Positions 14,228 to 23,243 of a DNA stretch of 37,027 nucleotides are shown here, piece by piece. Numbering within the stretch: position 1 is the first letter of the stretch; every line of letters starts with the position of its first letter. Below the pieces are notes generated by a model, which was not told the DNA's origin, did no database searches, and saw only the letters and a list, made by a program, of their open reading frames with translations. The position numbers and the translations under genes were made by a program. The stretch is from Candidatus Agathobaculum merdigallinarum (GTDB lineage: Bacteria; Bacillota; Clostridia; Oscillospirales; Butyricicoccaceae), in NCBI GenBank assembly GCA_019115425.1, contig DXDO01000099.1, positions 1-37,027 of the forward strand, in the 5' to 3' direction.

Positions 14228-14941
14228 TTAAAATCCGCCGTTTACGCCGAGCACCTGCCCTGTAATGAACGACGCACGCTCTGAGCATAGATAAAGGATG
14301 CTGTCCGCCACCTCGGTCGCAGTGCCGATGCGGCCGAGCGGAGTCTCATCCGCCAGCTCACGCATGGTTTCCTCGCTGTGCATCGCGTTCATTTCGGTAT
14401 CAATCACGCCCGGTGCAACACAATTCACCCGAATGCCGGACGGCCCCAGCTCAAGCGCCAGCGATTTGCTAAGCCCGATCAGCGCCGCCTTGCTTGCCGC
14501 GTAATGGCTTTCGCAGGATGCGCCGGACTGCCCCCAGATCGAGGACACGGTTACAATGCTCCCCCGCTTGCGGCGCAGCAAATCGGGCAGACATGCGCGT
14601 ATCGTGCGCACGGCGCCCATCAGGTTCACGTCTAGCATGCGCTGCCAAGCCTCGTCAGTGATGTCCTGAAACAGCTTCTGCTCCGCGATGCCCGCATTAC
14701 AGACAACCGCATCCACCGCGCCGAAATGTCCTCTCGCCTCGCCTATGGCACGACTGACCGCCTTGTCATCATACAGGTCGGCACAGAGCGCCAGCGCGCC
14801 GGTTTGTTCCGCGAGCGAACCGGCCAGCACACGATTTTCGCGGTAAGTGAAGGCCACGCTCCAGCCCGCAGCTGCAAACGCGCGCACACAGGCTGCGCCG
14901 ATGCCGCGCGAGCCGCCGGTGATGAAAACCGTCTGCCGCAT
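14228..14941 (-). CDS. SDR-family oxidoreductase, FabG-like
   Basis: A 237-residue classical short-chain dehydrogenase: cofactor loop TGGSRGIG, VCNAGIAEQ, catalytic Ser in VTVSSIWG, YAASK, and the C-terminal GQVLGVNGGF typical of 3-oxoacyl-ACP reductase (FabG). It probably reduces a keto group with NAD(P)H. FabG is the best guess, but no other fatty-acid gene is near, so another substrate is possible. The start was moved from the track's 14977 to ATG 14941, which shares its A with the pfkA stop (TGATG), so the two are translationally coupled. It is the last gene of the murB-to-SDR cluster and is followed by a terminator. Confidence 0.9.
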   Translation of the reverse strand: MRQTVFITGGSRGIGAACVRAFAAAGWSVAFTYRENRVLAGSLAEQTGALALCADLYDDKAVSRAIGEARGHFGAVDAVVCNAGIAEQKLFQDITDEAWQRMLDVNLMGAVRTIRACLPDLLRRKRGSIVTVSSIWGQSGASCESHYAASKAALIGLSKSLALELGPSGIRVNCVAPGVIDTEMNAMHSEETMRELADETPLGRIGTATEVADSILYLCSERASFITGQVLGVNGGF

Positions 14942-15915
14942 CAGATCGCAACCGTTTGCTGCGCCTCGAACAGGCACTGGTTGAGATCCTTCTGGCGGGA
15001 CAGGCCCTCCTCAATATCGATATCGATCACCTGGTTATCGTCGGAGACGACAACGCGGTTTGTCTTGCCCTCCATCAGCGCCTTGACGGCCGCATAACCC
15101 ATACGGGTCGCCATCACGCGGTCCTGCGCCGTGGGCGATCCGCCGCGCTGGATATGGCCGAGGATGGTTACGCGAGTATCAATGCCTGTCGCCTCGTGAA
15201 TGTGGTCGGCGACCTCCTGCGCAGAGCCGTAGCCCTCCGCCACGATAATAATATGGTGGTTGCGGCCTTTGATGCGGCCAATGCGCATTTTCTCGACGAT
15301 ATCCGTATCAAAGTCCAGCTCACGCTCGGGCAGGCAGATCGCGGTCGCCCCGACCGCGCAGCCAACGTGCAGCGCCAAATGCCCCGCGCGCCGCCCCATG
15401 ACTTCAACAACCGAGCAGCGCTCGTGCGACTGCATGGTGTCACGCAGCTTGTCGATACACTCGATCGCGGTATTGCAGGCGGTGTCAAAACCGATCGTAT
15501 AATCCGTGCAGACGATGTCGTTATCAATCGTACCCGGCACGCCGATACACGGCACCCCCTTGCGGGAAAGCGCCTGCGCACCGCGGAAGGTGCCGTCGCC
15601 GCCGCAGCAGATCAAACCGTCGATGCCGAGGTACTTGCAGGTGTCGGCTGCCTTCTGCAAGCCTTCCTCGGTCATCATCTCCTTGCATCGCGCGGTGTAC
15701 AGCATGGTTCCTCCTCGGCGGATGATGCCGTCCACGCTGCGCGCACCCATTTCAATGATATCGCCGTTGATCAAGCCGCTGTATCCGCGGCGGATGCCGA
15801 GCACGGAAATATCGAATGCGGACGCGGTACGGACGACCGCGCGAATAAGCGCGTTCATGCCCGGCGCGTCGCCGCCGCTTGTGAGTATGCCGATTCTTCG
15901 AATTTGTTTATCCAT
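14941..15915 (-). CDS. pfkA: ATP-dependent 6-phosphofructokinase
   Basis: This glycolytic enzyme phosphorylates fructose 6-phosphate to the 1,6-bisphosphate. Motifs are LTSGGDAPGMNA, the ATP site CGGDGTFRGA, the catalytic GVPGTIDNDI, the substrate loop VEVMGRRAGHLA, and GHIQRGGSP. Gly in the PGTIDND motif, where PPi-dependent enzymes have Lys, marks it as ATP-dependent. The 324-residue length is normal. The start ATG 15915 (track 15951) has GGGAGG seven bases upstream. It lies 52 bases after dnaE, and this dnaE-pfkA order is common in Bacillota. Confidence 0.97.
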   Translation of the reverse strand: MDKQIRRIGILTSGGDAPGMNALIRAVVRTASAFDISVLGIRRGYSGLINGDIIEMGARSVDGIIRRGGTMLYTARCKEMMTEEGLQKAADTCKYLGIDGLICCGGDGTFRGAQALSRKGVPCIGVPGTIDNDIVCTDYTIGFDTACNTAIECIDKLRDTMQSHERCSVVEVMGRRAGHLALHVGCAVGATAICLPERELDFDTDIVEKMRIGRIKGRNHHIIIVAEGYGSAQEVADHIHEATGIDTRVTILGHIQRGGSPTAQDRVMATRMGYAAVKALMEGKTNRVVVSDDNQVIDIDIEEGLSRQKDLNQCLFEAQQTVAI

Positions 15916-15967
15916 TTTGAGCCTCCCAGTTCGGTTGACAAGTTCTTCCACGAATTTCAGTATCCTC

Positions 15968-18900
15968 TTATTGCATTATAACATCTTCTTCTCCCAAGAG
16001 GAAGCGCAATTTTTCCAAAAACGGTACATCCGGCTGACACCAATATCGGCGCGCGGCAAGCGTTTTCTTCTTGGTGTCCGTCGGGTACAGATAGACCGGC
16101 GTATCGCCCGGCTGGGTGAGCAATATCGCCTTGATCTGCGGCCACTCATCCCCCTGCATACTGGCGATGCGCAGAAACAGCTTTTGCGGCGCAAGTTTTG
16201 CTGCCTGCTGATCGGTATAGACCGACTGCTGCGGGTTTTCCTTTGCCAGCGTGCTGCTCACCGCGCTCTCCGTCAGCGGCTGGGCTTCATTCAGCAGCAC
16301 CTTCGGGGCTTCATCTTCCCGCGCGTCGATCCGGCCGGTGAGCAGCACCGCGCTGTCCTCGGTCAGATAGGCGCCGCACTGCTGGAGCGAGCGTGGGAAT
16401 ACCACCAGCTCGATCGACGCGGACTCGTCCTCCACGGTCACATAGGCCATCATCGAGCCGTTTTTGGTGGATTTGAGCCGCACCGCCGTGATCACACATG
16501 CCAGCCGAACGGTCATGCCGTCCTTATACACGGGCTGCTCACTCTCTCCGGATAGATCGTCGATGATCCTGCGGATGGAAGCCGCGCTCGCCTGTTTTGC
16601 CAGGTCGCGGTATTCGTCCATCGGGTGTCCGGACAGGTACAGCCCCGTCGTTTCCTTTTCCATGGAGAGTAGCTCGCGCTTGGACACCTCTGAGATATCC
16701 GGCAGGGCAATCTGGGTATCCCGCACCTCGTCGTTTCCCATGCCGAACAGGTCCATTTGCCCTTCGATATTTTTCTTTCGGCTCTGCGCGATCGCGTCCA
16801 CAACTGCGTTCACGATCTTCAGCAGCTGGCTGCGCCGGTAGCCCATGGTGTCGAATGCCCCTGCCTTGATCATGCTCTCAACCGCGCGCCGGTTCAGTTC
16901 ACGGTCATACATCCGCTCGCAGAAATCCTGAAAGGAGGAAAACAGCCCGCCGGCTTCGCGTTCCTCCACCAGCTGCTTCATAAACGAACGCCCAACGCCT
17001 TTGACCGCCGCCAGCCCAAAGCGGATATCCCGACCGGACACCGAAAAGCTGTCAAAAGACTCGTTGACGTCCGGCGGGAGGACCGCGATCCCCATCTCGC
17101 GCGCCGCCTGAATATACTCGGAGATCTTATCCGACGAGTCCAGAACGCTCGTCAGCAGCGCCGCCATATACTCGCGCGGATAATGACACTTGAGATAAGC
17201 TGTGCGGAAAGACACGACCGCGTAGCACACCGCGTGCGCCTTGTTGAAGGCGTAGTTTGCGAAATCCATGATCTCGTCGAACAGGCTCGCCGCCACATTC
17301 TCCGGCACGCCGCGCTTGACCGCGCCGTCGATCCCCAGTTCCTCGTTGCCGTAGATGAAGTTGATGCGCTCCTTTTCCAGCTCCTTCATCTTCTTTTTGC
17401 TCATTGCGCGGCGCACCATATCCGCCTTGCCGAGCGAGTAGCCCGCAAGCGACTGGAACACCTGCATAACCTGTTCCTGATAGATCATACAGCCGTAGGT
17501 GACCTTCAGGATCGGCTCGAGCAGCGGATGCTTGTAGGTCACCTTTTCCGGATGGTGGCGGCACTCGATGTAGCGCGGGATAGACTGCATCGGCCCCGGC
17601 CGGTAGAGCGCCACAACCGCAGTGATATCCTCGATCGACTGCGGCCGCAGTCCGGTGACGACGTTCGTAATGCCCGCGGATTCCAGCTGGAACACGCCCA
17701 TCGTCGAGCCGCGGCCCAGCATCTCATAGGTGGCCTTGTCATTCATATCCACCTTTTCGATATTGAAATCCGGCGTGTGGCGGCGGATCATCTTTTCCGC
17801 GTCCGCAATGACCGTCAGGTTGCGCAGGCCGAGGAAGTCCATCTTCAAAAGCCCCAGCTCCTCGAGCGTGGTCATCGGGAACTGGGTGACCATCTGCTCG
17901 TCGTTGCGGGCGAGCGGCACATAGGTATCGACTGGGTCTTTTGTGATAACAACGCCCGCCGCGTGCGTGGACGCATGGCGCGGCATACCCTCGAGGGCGC
18001 GCGCGGTGTCGATCAGCTCGCGCACCTGCGGGTTCTCGTCGTACATCTTTTTCAGTTCCGGATTGATGGAGAGCGCCTTGTCGATCGTAATATGCAGTTC
18101 ATTCGGCACCTGCTTGGCGACTGCGTCAACCTCATTATACGGGATACTGAGCGCCCTGCCGACATCACGGATGGAGTTGCGCGCGGCCATGGTACCAAAG
18201 GTGACAATCTGCGCCACGCGATCCTTGCCGTATTTCTCGGTGACATACTCGATGACCTCGGGACGGCGCACATAGCAGAAATCCACGTCAATATCCGGCA
18301 TGGATACGCGTTCCGGATTGAGGAAGCGTTCAAAATACAGCGAATAATGGATGGGATCGAGGTCGGTGATGCCCAAACAGTAGGAGACGATCGATCCCGC
18401 CGCCGAGCCGCGCCCCGGCCCCACCGGAATGCCGTTTCGCTTCGCATAGCCGATAAAATCGGATACGATCAGGAAGTAATCGACAAAGCCCATCTTGGCG
18501 ATCATGTCGATCTCGTATTGCAGGCGCGCGCGCACCGTTCCATCATCGTCCGGATAGCGGGCGGCAAAGCCTTCGCCGCACAGCTTTTGCAGATACTCGA
18601 GCGCGGTGTAGCCCTCCGGCACATCAAATTCCGGCAGGTGATACTTGCCGAACTCAAATTCCACCTGGCAGCGCTCCGCGATCCTGACCGTATTCTCAAG
18701 CGCCTCCGGATGGTCGGGAAACAGGGCGGCCATTTCATCTGCGTCCTTGATGTAAAACTCCTGCGTTTCAAACTTCATGCGCGTGGGATCGTCCACGGTC
18801 TTGCCCATCTGGATGCACATCAGGACGTCCTGTATCCTGGCATCCTTTCTGGTCAGGTAGTGGGCGTCGTTCGTCGCAACAAGGCCGATATTCAGCTCCT

Positions 18901-19483
18901 CCGCGAGCTTGTACAGCCCGTCGTTGACCTTTTTCTGTACCTCTATGCCATGATCCTGCACCTCAAGATAAAAATGATCGCGGTCAAAAATCTCGAGAAA
19001 CTGCTCGCATAGCTCGTATGCGCCGTCCATGTCCCCTTCCGCAAGCGCACGAGGAATGACGCCTGCAAGGCATGCGGACAGGCAGATCAAGCCCTCGCTG
19101 TGCTGCCGGAGCAGATCCATATCGATACGCGGCTTCATATAGAAGCCCTCGGAAAAGCCGAGCGACACCATATGGATCAGGTTGCGGTAGCCAGTCATAT
19201 TCTCGCACAGCAAAATCAGGTGGCTGTGCCACTCGCCGTTCAGATAGCTGCGGTCAAAGCGCGAATGCGGCGCCAGATACACCTCGCACCCGATGACCGG
19301 ATGAATACCCTTAGCCTTGCAGGCGCGGTAAAAATCGATCACGCCGTACATCACACCGTGATCGGTCAGCGCACAGGCGGTCTGACCCAGCTCTGCCACG
19401 CGGTCCACCAGCCCCTCAATGCGGCACGCACCGTCCAGCAGGCTGTATTCGCTATGCACATGCAGGTGTGCAAATGGTACCAT
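15968..19483 (-). CDS. dnaE: DNA polymerase III subunit alpha (DnaE)
   Basis: The 1171-residue replicative polymerase has an N-terminal PHP domain (FAHLHVHSEYSLLDGA, LTDHGVMYG), a C-family palm with GPGRGSAAGSIVSY and the catalytic aspartates in PDIDVDF, thumb and fingers with HASTHAAGVV and YQEQVM, a helix-hairpin-helix region, and a C-terminal OB fold (VRLACVITAVRLKSTKNG). The length matches bacterial DnaE1/DnaE3. It has no 3'-5' exonuclease insert, so it is not PolC. The start ATG 19483 follows the whiA stop directly (TAAATG), with AAAGGAGG inside the end of whiA, so it is translationally coupled. Confidence 0.97.
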   Translation of the reverse strand: MVPFAHLHVHSEYSLLDGACRIEGLVDRVAELGQTACALTDHGVMYGVIDFYRACKAKGIHPVIGCEVYLAPHSRFDRSYLNGEWHSHLILLCENMTGYRNLIHMVSLGFSEGFYMKPRIDMDLLRQHSEGLICLSACLAGVIPRALAEGDMDGAYELCEQFLEIFDRDHFYLEVQDHGIEVQKKVNDGLYKLAEELNIGLVATNDAHYLTRKDARIQDVLMCIQMGKTVDDPTRMKFETQEFYIKDADEMAALFPDHPEALENTVRIAERCQVEFEFGKYHLPEFDVPEGYTALEYLQKLCGEGFAARYPDDDGTVRARLQYEIDMIAKMGFVDYFLIVSDFIGYAKRNGIPVGPGRGSAAGSIVSYCLGITDLDPIHYSLYFERFLNPERVSMPDIDVDFCYVRRPEVIEYVTEKYGKDRVAQIVTFGTMAARNSIRDVGRALSIPYNEVDAVAKQVPNELHITIDKALSINPELKKMYDENPQVRELIDTARALEGMPRHASTHAAGVVITKDPVDTYVPLARNDEQMVTQFPMTTLEELGLLKMDFLGLRNLTVIADAEKMIRRHTPDFNIEKVDMNDKATYEMLGRGSTMGVFQLESAGITNVVTGLRPQSIEDITAVVALYRPGPMQSIPRYIECRHHPEKVTYKHPLLEPILKVTYGCMIYQEQVMQVFQSLAGYSLGKADMVRRAMSKKKMKELEKERINFIYGNEELGIDGAVKRGVPENVAASLFDEIMDFANYAFNKAHAVCYAVVSFRTAYLKCHYPREYMAALLTSVLDSSDKISEYIQAAREMGIAVLPPDVNESFDSFSVSGRDIRFGLAAVKGVGRSFMKQLVEEREAGGLFSSFQDFCERMYDRELNRRAVESMIKAGAFDTMGYRRSQLLKIVNAVVDAIAQSRKKNIEGQMDLFGMGNDEVRDTQIALPDISEVSKRELLSMEKETTGLYLSGHPMDEYRDLAKQASAASIRRIIDDLSGESEQPVYKDGMTVRLACVITAVRLKSTKNGSMMAYVTVEDESASIELVVFPRSLQQCGAYLTEDSAVLLTGRIDAREDEAPKVLLNEAQPLTESAVSSTLAKENPQQSVYTDQQAAKLAPQKLFLRIASMQGDEWPQIKAILLTQPGDTPVYLYPTDTKKKTLAARRYWCQPDVPFLEKLRFLLGEEDVIMQ

Positions 19484-20377
19484 TTAGTCCTCCTTTGACG
19501 CAAGTTCAACAATTTTTTTCAGCCGGTGACTCAGGCCCGGCTTGGAGATCGGCGGGTCGAATCGCTGTGCCAGTTCCGCCAGAGTATCCGTCGGATAATT
19601 CAGCCGAAGATACACGGTTTCACGCAGGTTCTCCGGAATCCCTTCTTCGCCGTGTGCGTCCAGCACCGCGCGGATGGCGGCAACCTGCCGCATGGAAGCA
19701 TCCGCCGCTTTCGCCAGATTGGCGGTTTCGCAGTTGACCTGCCGGTTGATCGTGTTGCGGAGATTTTTTTCCACCTTGGCTTCCATCAGCTCCATCGCCG
19801 CGTGAGGCGCACCGATATGGGTCAAAAAATCCTCCACACTCGTGCCATCTTTAAAATAGAGGATATATGCGCTGCCGCGGCGCATTTGTTTGGGCGAAAG
19901 CCCAAGATCGAGCAGCAGGCTGGTTTCCTCGCCGGACAGGCTCTGATGAGTGGTTTTCAGTTCCAGATGGCTTTTCTTGCCCGGTCCCGCCACCGTCCCC
20001 GCCATCAGGAATACGCCGCGCAGAAAGGCTGCGATGCAGCAATCCTCCTCGAGCACATTCCGGTTGAGATGATAGGTGACATGGCTTTTCCTGTCATAGC
20101 CGAGCGCATCGAAAATACGGCCGATCTGTGCAGGTTCCGAGAGCGTAAGCTGTGTCTTGCACCCGATACGCTGCGGCTCGCACACAACAAAAAACGCGCG
20201 CTGCAGCAGCGCCTGCAGGCGGCGCGCAACGACTTCGTTTTCAGTGGAAAATCGGATCTCCTTATGGGAAAACACCGAGGCGTGCAGCAGGGCGCCGTAT
20301 GCTTCCGCACGCGTGCAGCACGTCCGCTGCATGGAAACGCGGCATAGCTCATTTTTTACCTCGGCTGAAAAGGACAT
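19484..20377 (-). CDS. whiA: WhiA, DNA-binding regulator with homing-endonuclease-like fold
   Basis: The 297-residue protein has the WhiA N-terminal SFSAEVKNELCR, the degenerate LAGLIDADG region (AAFLRGVFLMAGTVAGPGKK), and a C-terminal helix-turn-helix (TLAELAQRFDPPISKPGLSHRLKKI). In actinomycetes WhiA is a sporulation regulator. In Bacillota it influences division and chromosome segregation. The start ATG 20377 has GGGGA seven bases before. It follows rapZ by 21 bases. In most Bacillota yvcK (glmR) sits between rapZ and whiA, and here it is missing. Confidence 0.96.
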   Translation of the reverse strand: MSFSAEVKNELCRVSMQRTCCTRAEAYGALLHASVFSHKEIRFSTENEVVARRLQALLQRAFFVVCEPQRIGCKTQLTLSEPAQIGRIFDALGYDRKSHVTYHLNRNVLEEDCCIAAFLRGVFLMAGTVAGPGKKSHLELKTTHQSLSGEETSLLLDLGLSPKQMRRGSAYILYFKDGTSVEDFLTHIGAPHAAMELMEAKVEKNLRNTINRQVNCETANLAKAADASMRQVAAIRAVLDAHGEEGIPENLRETVYLRLNYPTDTLAELAQRFDPPISKPGLSHRLKKIVELASKED

Positions 20378-20398
20378 ATTGGGTTCCCCGTTCTCTTT

Positions 20399-21256
20399 TT
20401 ATCTCTGATAATCGCGATGTACCGTAACAACGCCATAGTCACGCCCGCGCAGATGGCCGCCGAGCGCCTCAGCGATTGCGACGGAACGATGTTTGCCGCC
20501 CGTGCAGCCGATGCTGATAATCAGGTTGGATTTGCCCTCCGCGATATAACGCGGCAGCAAAAAGTCGATCATAGTTGTCAAATGGCCCATCAGCACATCT
20601 GCCGTGCCGCCCTGAAACACGTAGTCGCGCACATCCGGATCGGTGCCGTTCTTCTCACGCAGGCTCATTTCGTAATACGGATTGGGCAGGAAGCGCACGT
20701 CAAACACCAGATCGGACTCCGGCGGGATGCCGTATTTGAAGCCGAACGACTGCACAATCACCTCGAACGCGCCGCCGTTATCCGCACCCGAAAACAGCGC
20801 GAGCAGACGCTCGCGCAGACCGGCGGCGGAAAGGCCGGTTGAATCGACCACAAAATCCGCACGGTTGCGCAGAGCAGACAGCATATTGCGTTCCTTTTCA
20901 ATCGCTGCCGTCATGGAGACGCCCTTGTCCATCAGCGGATGCTTGCGCCGTGTCTCCTTGAAGCGGCGGATCAGCGTCGGCGTATCGGTATCCAAAAACA
21001 GAATACGGTAATCGCAGCCCATACTCTTGATGGAATCGAGCGAATCAAAAAGCTGCTGAAAATCGCCGCCCGCGCGCACGTCCGTCACGAGCGCGACGCG
21101 CTCATACCGCTCGGTCGCGGCCAGACAGATCTCCGCAAAGCGCGGGATCAGCGCAATGGGTAGGTTGTCCACACAATAATAGCCCAGATCCTCAAATGTG
21201 GCGACCGCCCGGCTTTTCCCCGCGCCGGACATGCCCGAAACAATCAGAAAATACAC
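20399..21256 (-). CDS. rapZ: RapZ/YvcJ nucleotide-binding RNase adapter
   Basis: This P-loop protein has Walker A GMSGAGKS near the N-terminus, VTDVRAGG, the second nucleotide-related motif LDTDTPTLIRRF, and the C-terminal RapZ domain with DVRFLPNPYY and GCTGGKHRSV. In E. coli RapZ steers RNase E to the small RNA GlmZ to control glucosamine-6-phosphate synthesis. In B. subtilis YvcJ binds and hydrolyses GTP and its role is less clear. The start was moved to GTG 21256 (track 21334), eight bases after AGGGGG. The earlier start would overlap murB. It yields 285 residues, the normal size. Confidence 0.95.
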   Translation of the reverse strand: MYFLIVSGMSGAGKSRAVATFEDLGYYCVDNLPIALIPRFAEICLAATERYERVALVTDVRAGGDFQQLFDSLDSIKSMGCDYRILFLDTDTPTLIRRFKETRRKHPLMDKGVSMTAAIEKERNMLSALRNRADFVVDSTGLSAAGLRERLLALFSGADNGGAFEVIVQSFGFKYGIPPESDLVFDVRFLPNPYYEMSLREKNGTDPDVRDYVFQGGTADVLMGHLTTMIDFLLPRYIAEGKSNLIISIGCTGGKHRSVAIAEALGGHLRGRDYGVVTVHRDYQR

Positions 21257-21284
21257 AATCCAATCCCCCTGACCGGAAAACCGT

Positions 21285-22199
21285 TTATCGAATGATGCGG
21301 ACCTCACATTCCAGCTGTACGCCGAACTGCTCACGCACCCGCTGCTGCACCAGCTCGATCAAACGCAGCATATCGTCACAGGTCGCGCCGCCCCGGTTGA
21401 TCAGGAAGCCCGCGTGCTTTTCCGAAACCTGCGCTGCGCCCACCGAAGCGCCTTTCAGCCCCGCGTCCTCGATCAGCCGTCCGGCGAAATACCCCTCAGG
21501 CCTTTTAAACGTTGACCCTGCGGACGGGAAATTAAGCGGCTGCTTATCCCGCCTGCGCTGTGCGAAATCGTTCATCTTATCCAGGATCGCGGCGGGATCA
21601 CCTTGCCGCAGGCGAATGGTCGAACGGACGACCGTCCACTCCGGATGCGCGCGGAACACGCTGCGGCGGTAGGCAAAGCCGTGCTCTTCCCCCTGCAAAG
21701 TATGCAGTTCGCCGTTTTCATCCAAATATTCCGTGCTCTCCACGATCCCCGCCATTTGGCCGTCGTATGCGCCCGCATTCATAAACACCGCGCCGCCCAC
21801 GCTGCCCGGAATCCCGCCGGCAAACTCCGCGCCCGACAGGCCCGCGCGCTGCGCGCGGCGCGCCACGCGGCCCAGAAGCGCGCCGGCCTCGGCGGTCATC
21901 ATGCCGTCATTTCCAACGCGCACCTCATCCAGCTCGGTCGTACATACGACCGCGCCGCGGATACCGGCATCCGACACCAGCATGTTCGATCCGTTCCCCA
22001 GCAGCAGAAACGGGATACCGCGCGCGCGGAATACACCGAGCGTTCCTGCCAGCTCCTTTCTGGTTTTGGGCTGCACAAAAAGGTCGGCCGGCCCGCCGAT
22101 GGCGAATGTCGTGTGGCGGCTCATGGGCTCCTGTTGGATGATATCTATATCAGGCGCAGCTTCGCGCAGCGCCGCAATGCATTCATTGATCTGCTCCAT
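21285..22199 (-). CDS. murB: UDP-N-acetylenolpyruvoylglucosamine reductase
   Basis: MurB uses FAD and NADPH to make UDP-N-acetylmuramate for peptidoglycan. The 304-residue protein has the FAD-binding segment LLLGNGSNMLVSD, EFAGGIPGSVGGAVFMNAGAY, the catalytic Ser in SAGSTFKRPEGYFAG, and the terminal catalytic Glu region VQLECEVRII. The form without the extra Tyr loop is type II, as in Bacillota. The start ATG 22199 has GGAGGAG upstream. It heads a minus-strand cluster murB-rapZ-whiA-dnaE-pfkA-SDR of about 8 kb. Confidence 0.97.
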   Translation of the reverse strand: MEQINECIAALREAAPDIDIIQQEPMSRHTTFAIGGPADLFVQPKTRKELAGTLGVFRARGIPFLLLGNGSNMLVSDAGIRGAVVCTTELDEVRVGNDGMMTAEAGALLGRVARRAQRAGLSGAEFAGGIPGSVGGAVFMNAGAYDGQMAGIVESTEYLDENGELHTLQGEEHGFAYRRSVFRAHPEWTVVRSTIRLRQGDPAAILDKMNDFAQRRRDKQPLNFPSAGSTFKRPEGYFAGRLIEDAGLKGASVGAAQVSEKHAGFLINRGGATCDDMLRLIELVQQRVREQFGVQLECEVRIIR

Positions 22200-22234
22200 A
22201 TTCTCCTCCGAATATTACTGCAACAGCTAAATAC

Positions 22235-22336
22235 AGTATAACACAGCGGCGGGTGGATGAAAATCCACAGCATGCCGCATAATGGCAGTATAATAATCTT
22301 TTCTATGATTATACCAAATCAGTCGGGAAAGTGCAA
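22235..22336 (-). promoter_or_regulatory. Two candidate murB-operon promoters
   Basis: Distal: TTGCAC (22331-22336), a 17-base spacer and TATAAT (22308-22313), nearly ideal. Proximal: TTTTCA (22258-22263), a 17-base spacer and TATACT (22235-22240), 35 bases before the start. Either or both could drive the cluster. The distal one adjoins the hairpin array. Confidence 0.7.
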
Positions 22337-22342
22337 ACCAAA

Positions 22343-22597
22343 GGCACCCCGAAGGGTGCCTCAGCTTGTCGAAAAAGTCCTTCGCGCCGCAGCGCGCATA
22401 AAATAGAAAATTGCAACACGTTGCAATTTTCATAAAAACCCGCGACATGTGCGTGGGTTTTTATACAAACCGCTGGTAAGTGGGCCTGAAAGGCGCGCGC
22501 AGCCAGCGGAATTTTCGATCGGAAGCGTGGTTCCGATCGAGAGGCTGTTCGAAAAACTATGTTTTTCGACAGCCTCAGTCACCCCGAAGGGTGCCTC
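22343..22597. repeat. Tandem hairpin array 1 bounded by 18-bp direct repeats
   Basis: The gap between the lipoprotein gene and the murB promoter (about 410 bases with no gene) holds a chain of inverted repeats: 22343-22360 (GGCACCC-CGAA-GGGTGCC), 22406-22431 (12-bp arms), 22432-22464, 22470-22509, 22516-22539 (CGATCGGAA arms), 22541-22576 (about 15 bp) and 22580-22593. The outer hairpins share an 18-bp perfect direct repeat (22345-22362 and 22580-22597). The third hairpin recurs at 27683-27715. The ORF 22449-22637 in this region is not credible. Confidence 0.8.
22432..22464. repeat. Shared hairpin element, copy 1
   Basis: ATAAAAACCC...GGGTTTTTAT hairpin with inner GCG/CGT pairs and loop ACATGTG. 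It matches copy 2 at 27683-27715 at 30 of 33 positions. Two of the three differences form one compensatory base-pair change. Confidence 0.85.
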
Positions 22598-22611
22598 TTT
22601 TTGCTTCAAAG

Positions 22612-23100
22612 TTACTCGCTTGCGCTTTCCAGCATAGCCGCGCCTTCCGCCATATCGGCAAGCGCCGTGCTCATTTGCTCCTGCATCTGCGTGGACAGCT
22701 CCGCCAGCTTCGTCTGGTCGGTTTCACCGGACATTGCAACAGCCGTGTCAATGAAATCAATCAAAGCCTGGCAGCCGGACTGCAGCTTCTCATGCGCATC
22801 CGCATAGGCTTCCGGCGGCGTAATCGCGATAAAGTCGTTCATCGAACTCTTCATTGCGTCCAGCACTTCCTGTCCCGCTTCCGGGTCCGACATCGCAGTG
22901 CTGGCGTTGGTCTGGATCTCGGTCATCTCCGTGCTGAGGTTCTGCACCGCCTCGAGATATTCTTCCTCAGTCAGCGCCGGGGCGCTTTCTTCGCCCTGAT
23001 CCGCCGGCTGATTTCCGCCCGATCCGCAGGCTGCGAGCGACAAAACCATTACTACCCCCAGCAGAAGCGCGAATAAACGTTTCTTCATGTTCTCTTTCAT
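22612..23100 (-). CDS. Small lipoprotein of unknown function
   Basis: The 162-residue product starts MKENMKKRLFALLLG and has a hydrophobic core and lipobox LAAC (Cys25), followed by a Gly/Asp/Glu-rich tether. It is therefore an exported, membrane-anchored lipoprotein. The mature part is helical and acidic, with PPEAYADAHEKLQSGCQALIDFID in the middle, a pattern seen in other clostridial lipoproteins of unknown role. The start ATG 23100 has AAGGAG eight bases upstream. An inner start at residue 5 is also possible. It has its own promoter, and hairpin array 1 follows its stop. Confidence 0.85.
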   Translation of the reverse strand: MKENMKKRLFALLLGVVMVLSLAACGSGGNQPADQGEESAPALTEEEYLEAVQNLSTEMTEIQTNASTAMSDPEAGQEVLDAMKSSMNDFIAITPPEAYADAHEKLQSGCQALIDFIDTAVAMSGETDQTKLAELSTQMQEQMSTALADMAEGAAMLESASE

Positions 23101-23147
23101 GGCAAAAACTCCTTCTCACTTTTATTCAAGCATGACTGCTTTGGCTT

Positions 23148-23175
23148 ATTATACCAAAATAGTGGGAAAAAACAA
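23148..23175 (-). promoter_or_regulatory. Promoter of the small lipoprotein gene
   Basis: On the minus strand TTGTTT (23170-23175), a 16-base spacer and TATAAT (23148-23153), about 48 bases before the start. The rest of the 143-base gap to gpsA is AT-rich and shows nothing else. Confidence 0.6.
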
Positions 23176-23243
23176 ATACCTTTGCAGTATAATCTGTTAC
23201 AATTATTGGTTTCCATTTTCGTAACATATTACCTATTAATTTT

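Noticed and set aside
16757-19012. 751-codon plus-strand ORF
   Set aside because: It is a shadow of dnaE. GC-rich codon use keeps the antisense frame open. The product is low-complexity, His/Arg-rich and without domains.
22449-22637. 62-codon ORF in hairpin array 1
   Set aside because: It lies entirely over palindromes, has no SD, and its product has no recognisable features.
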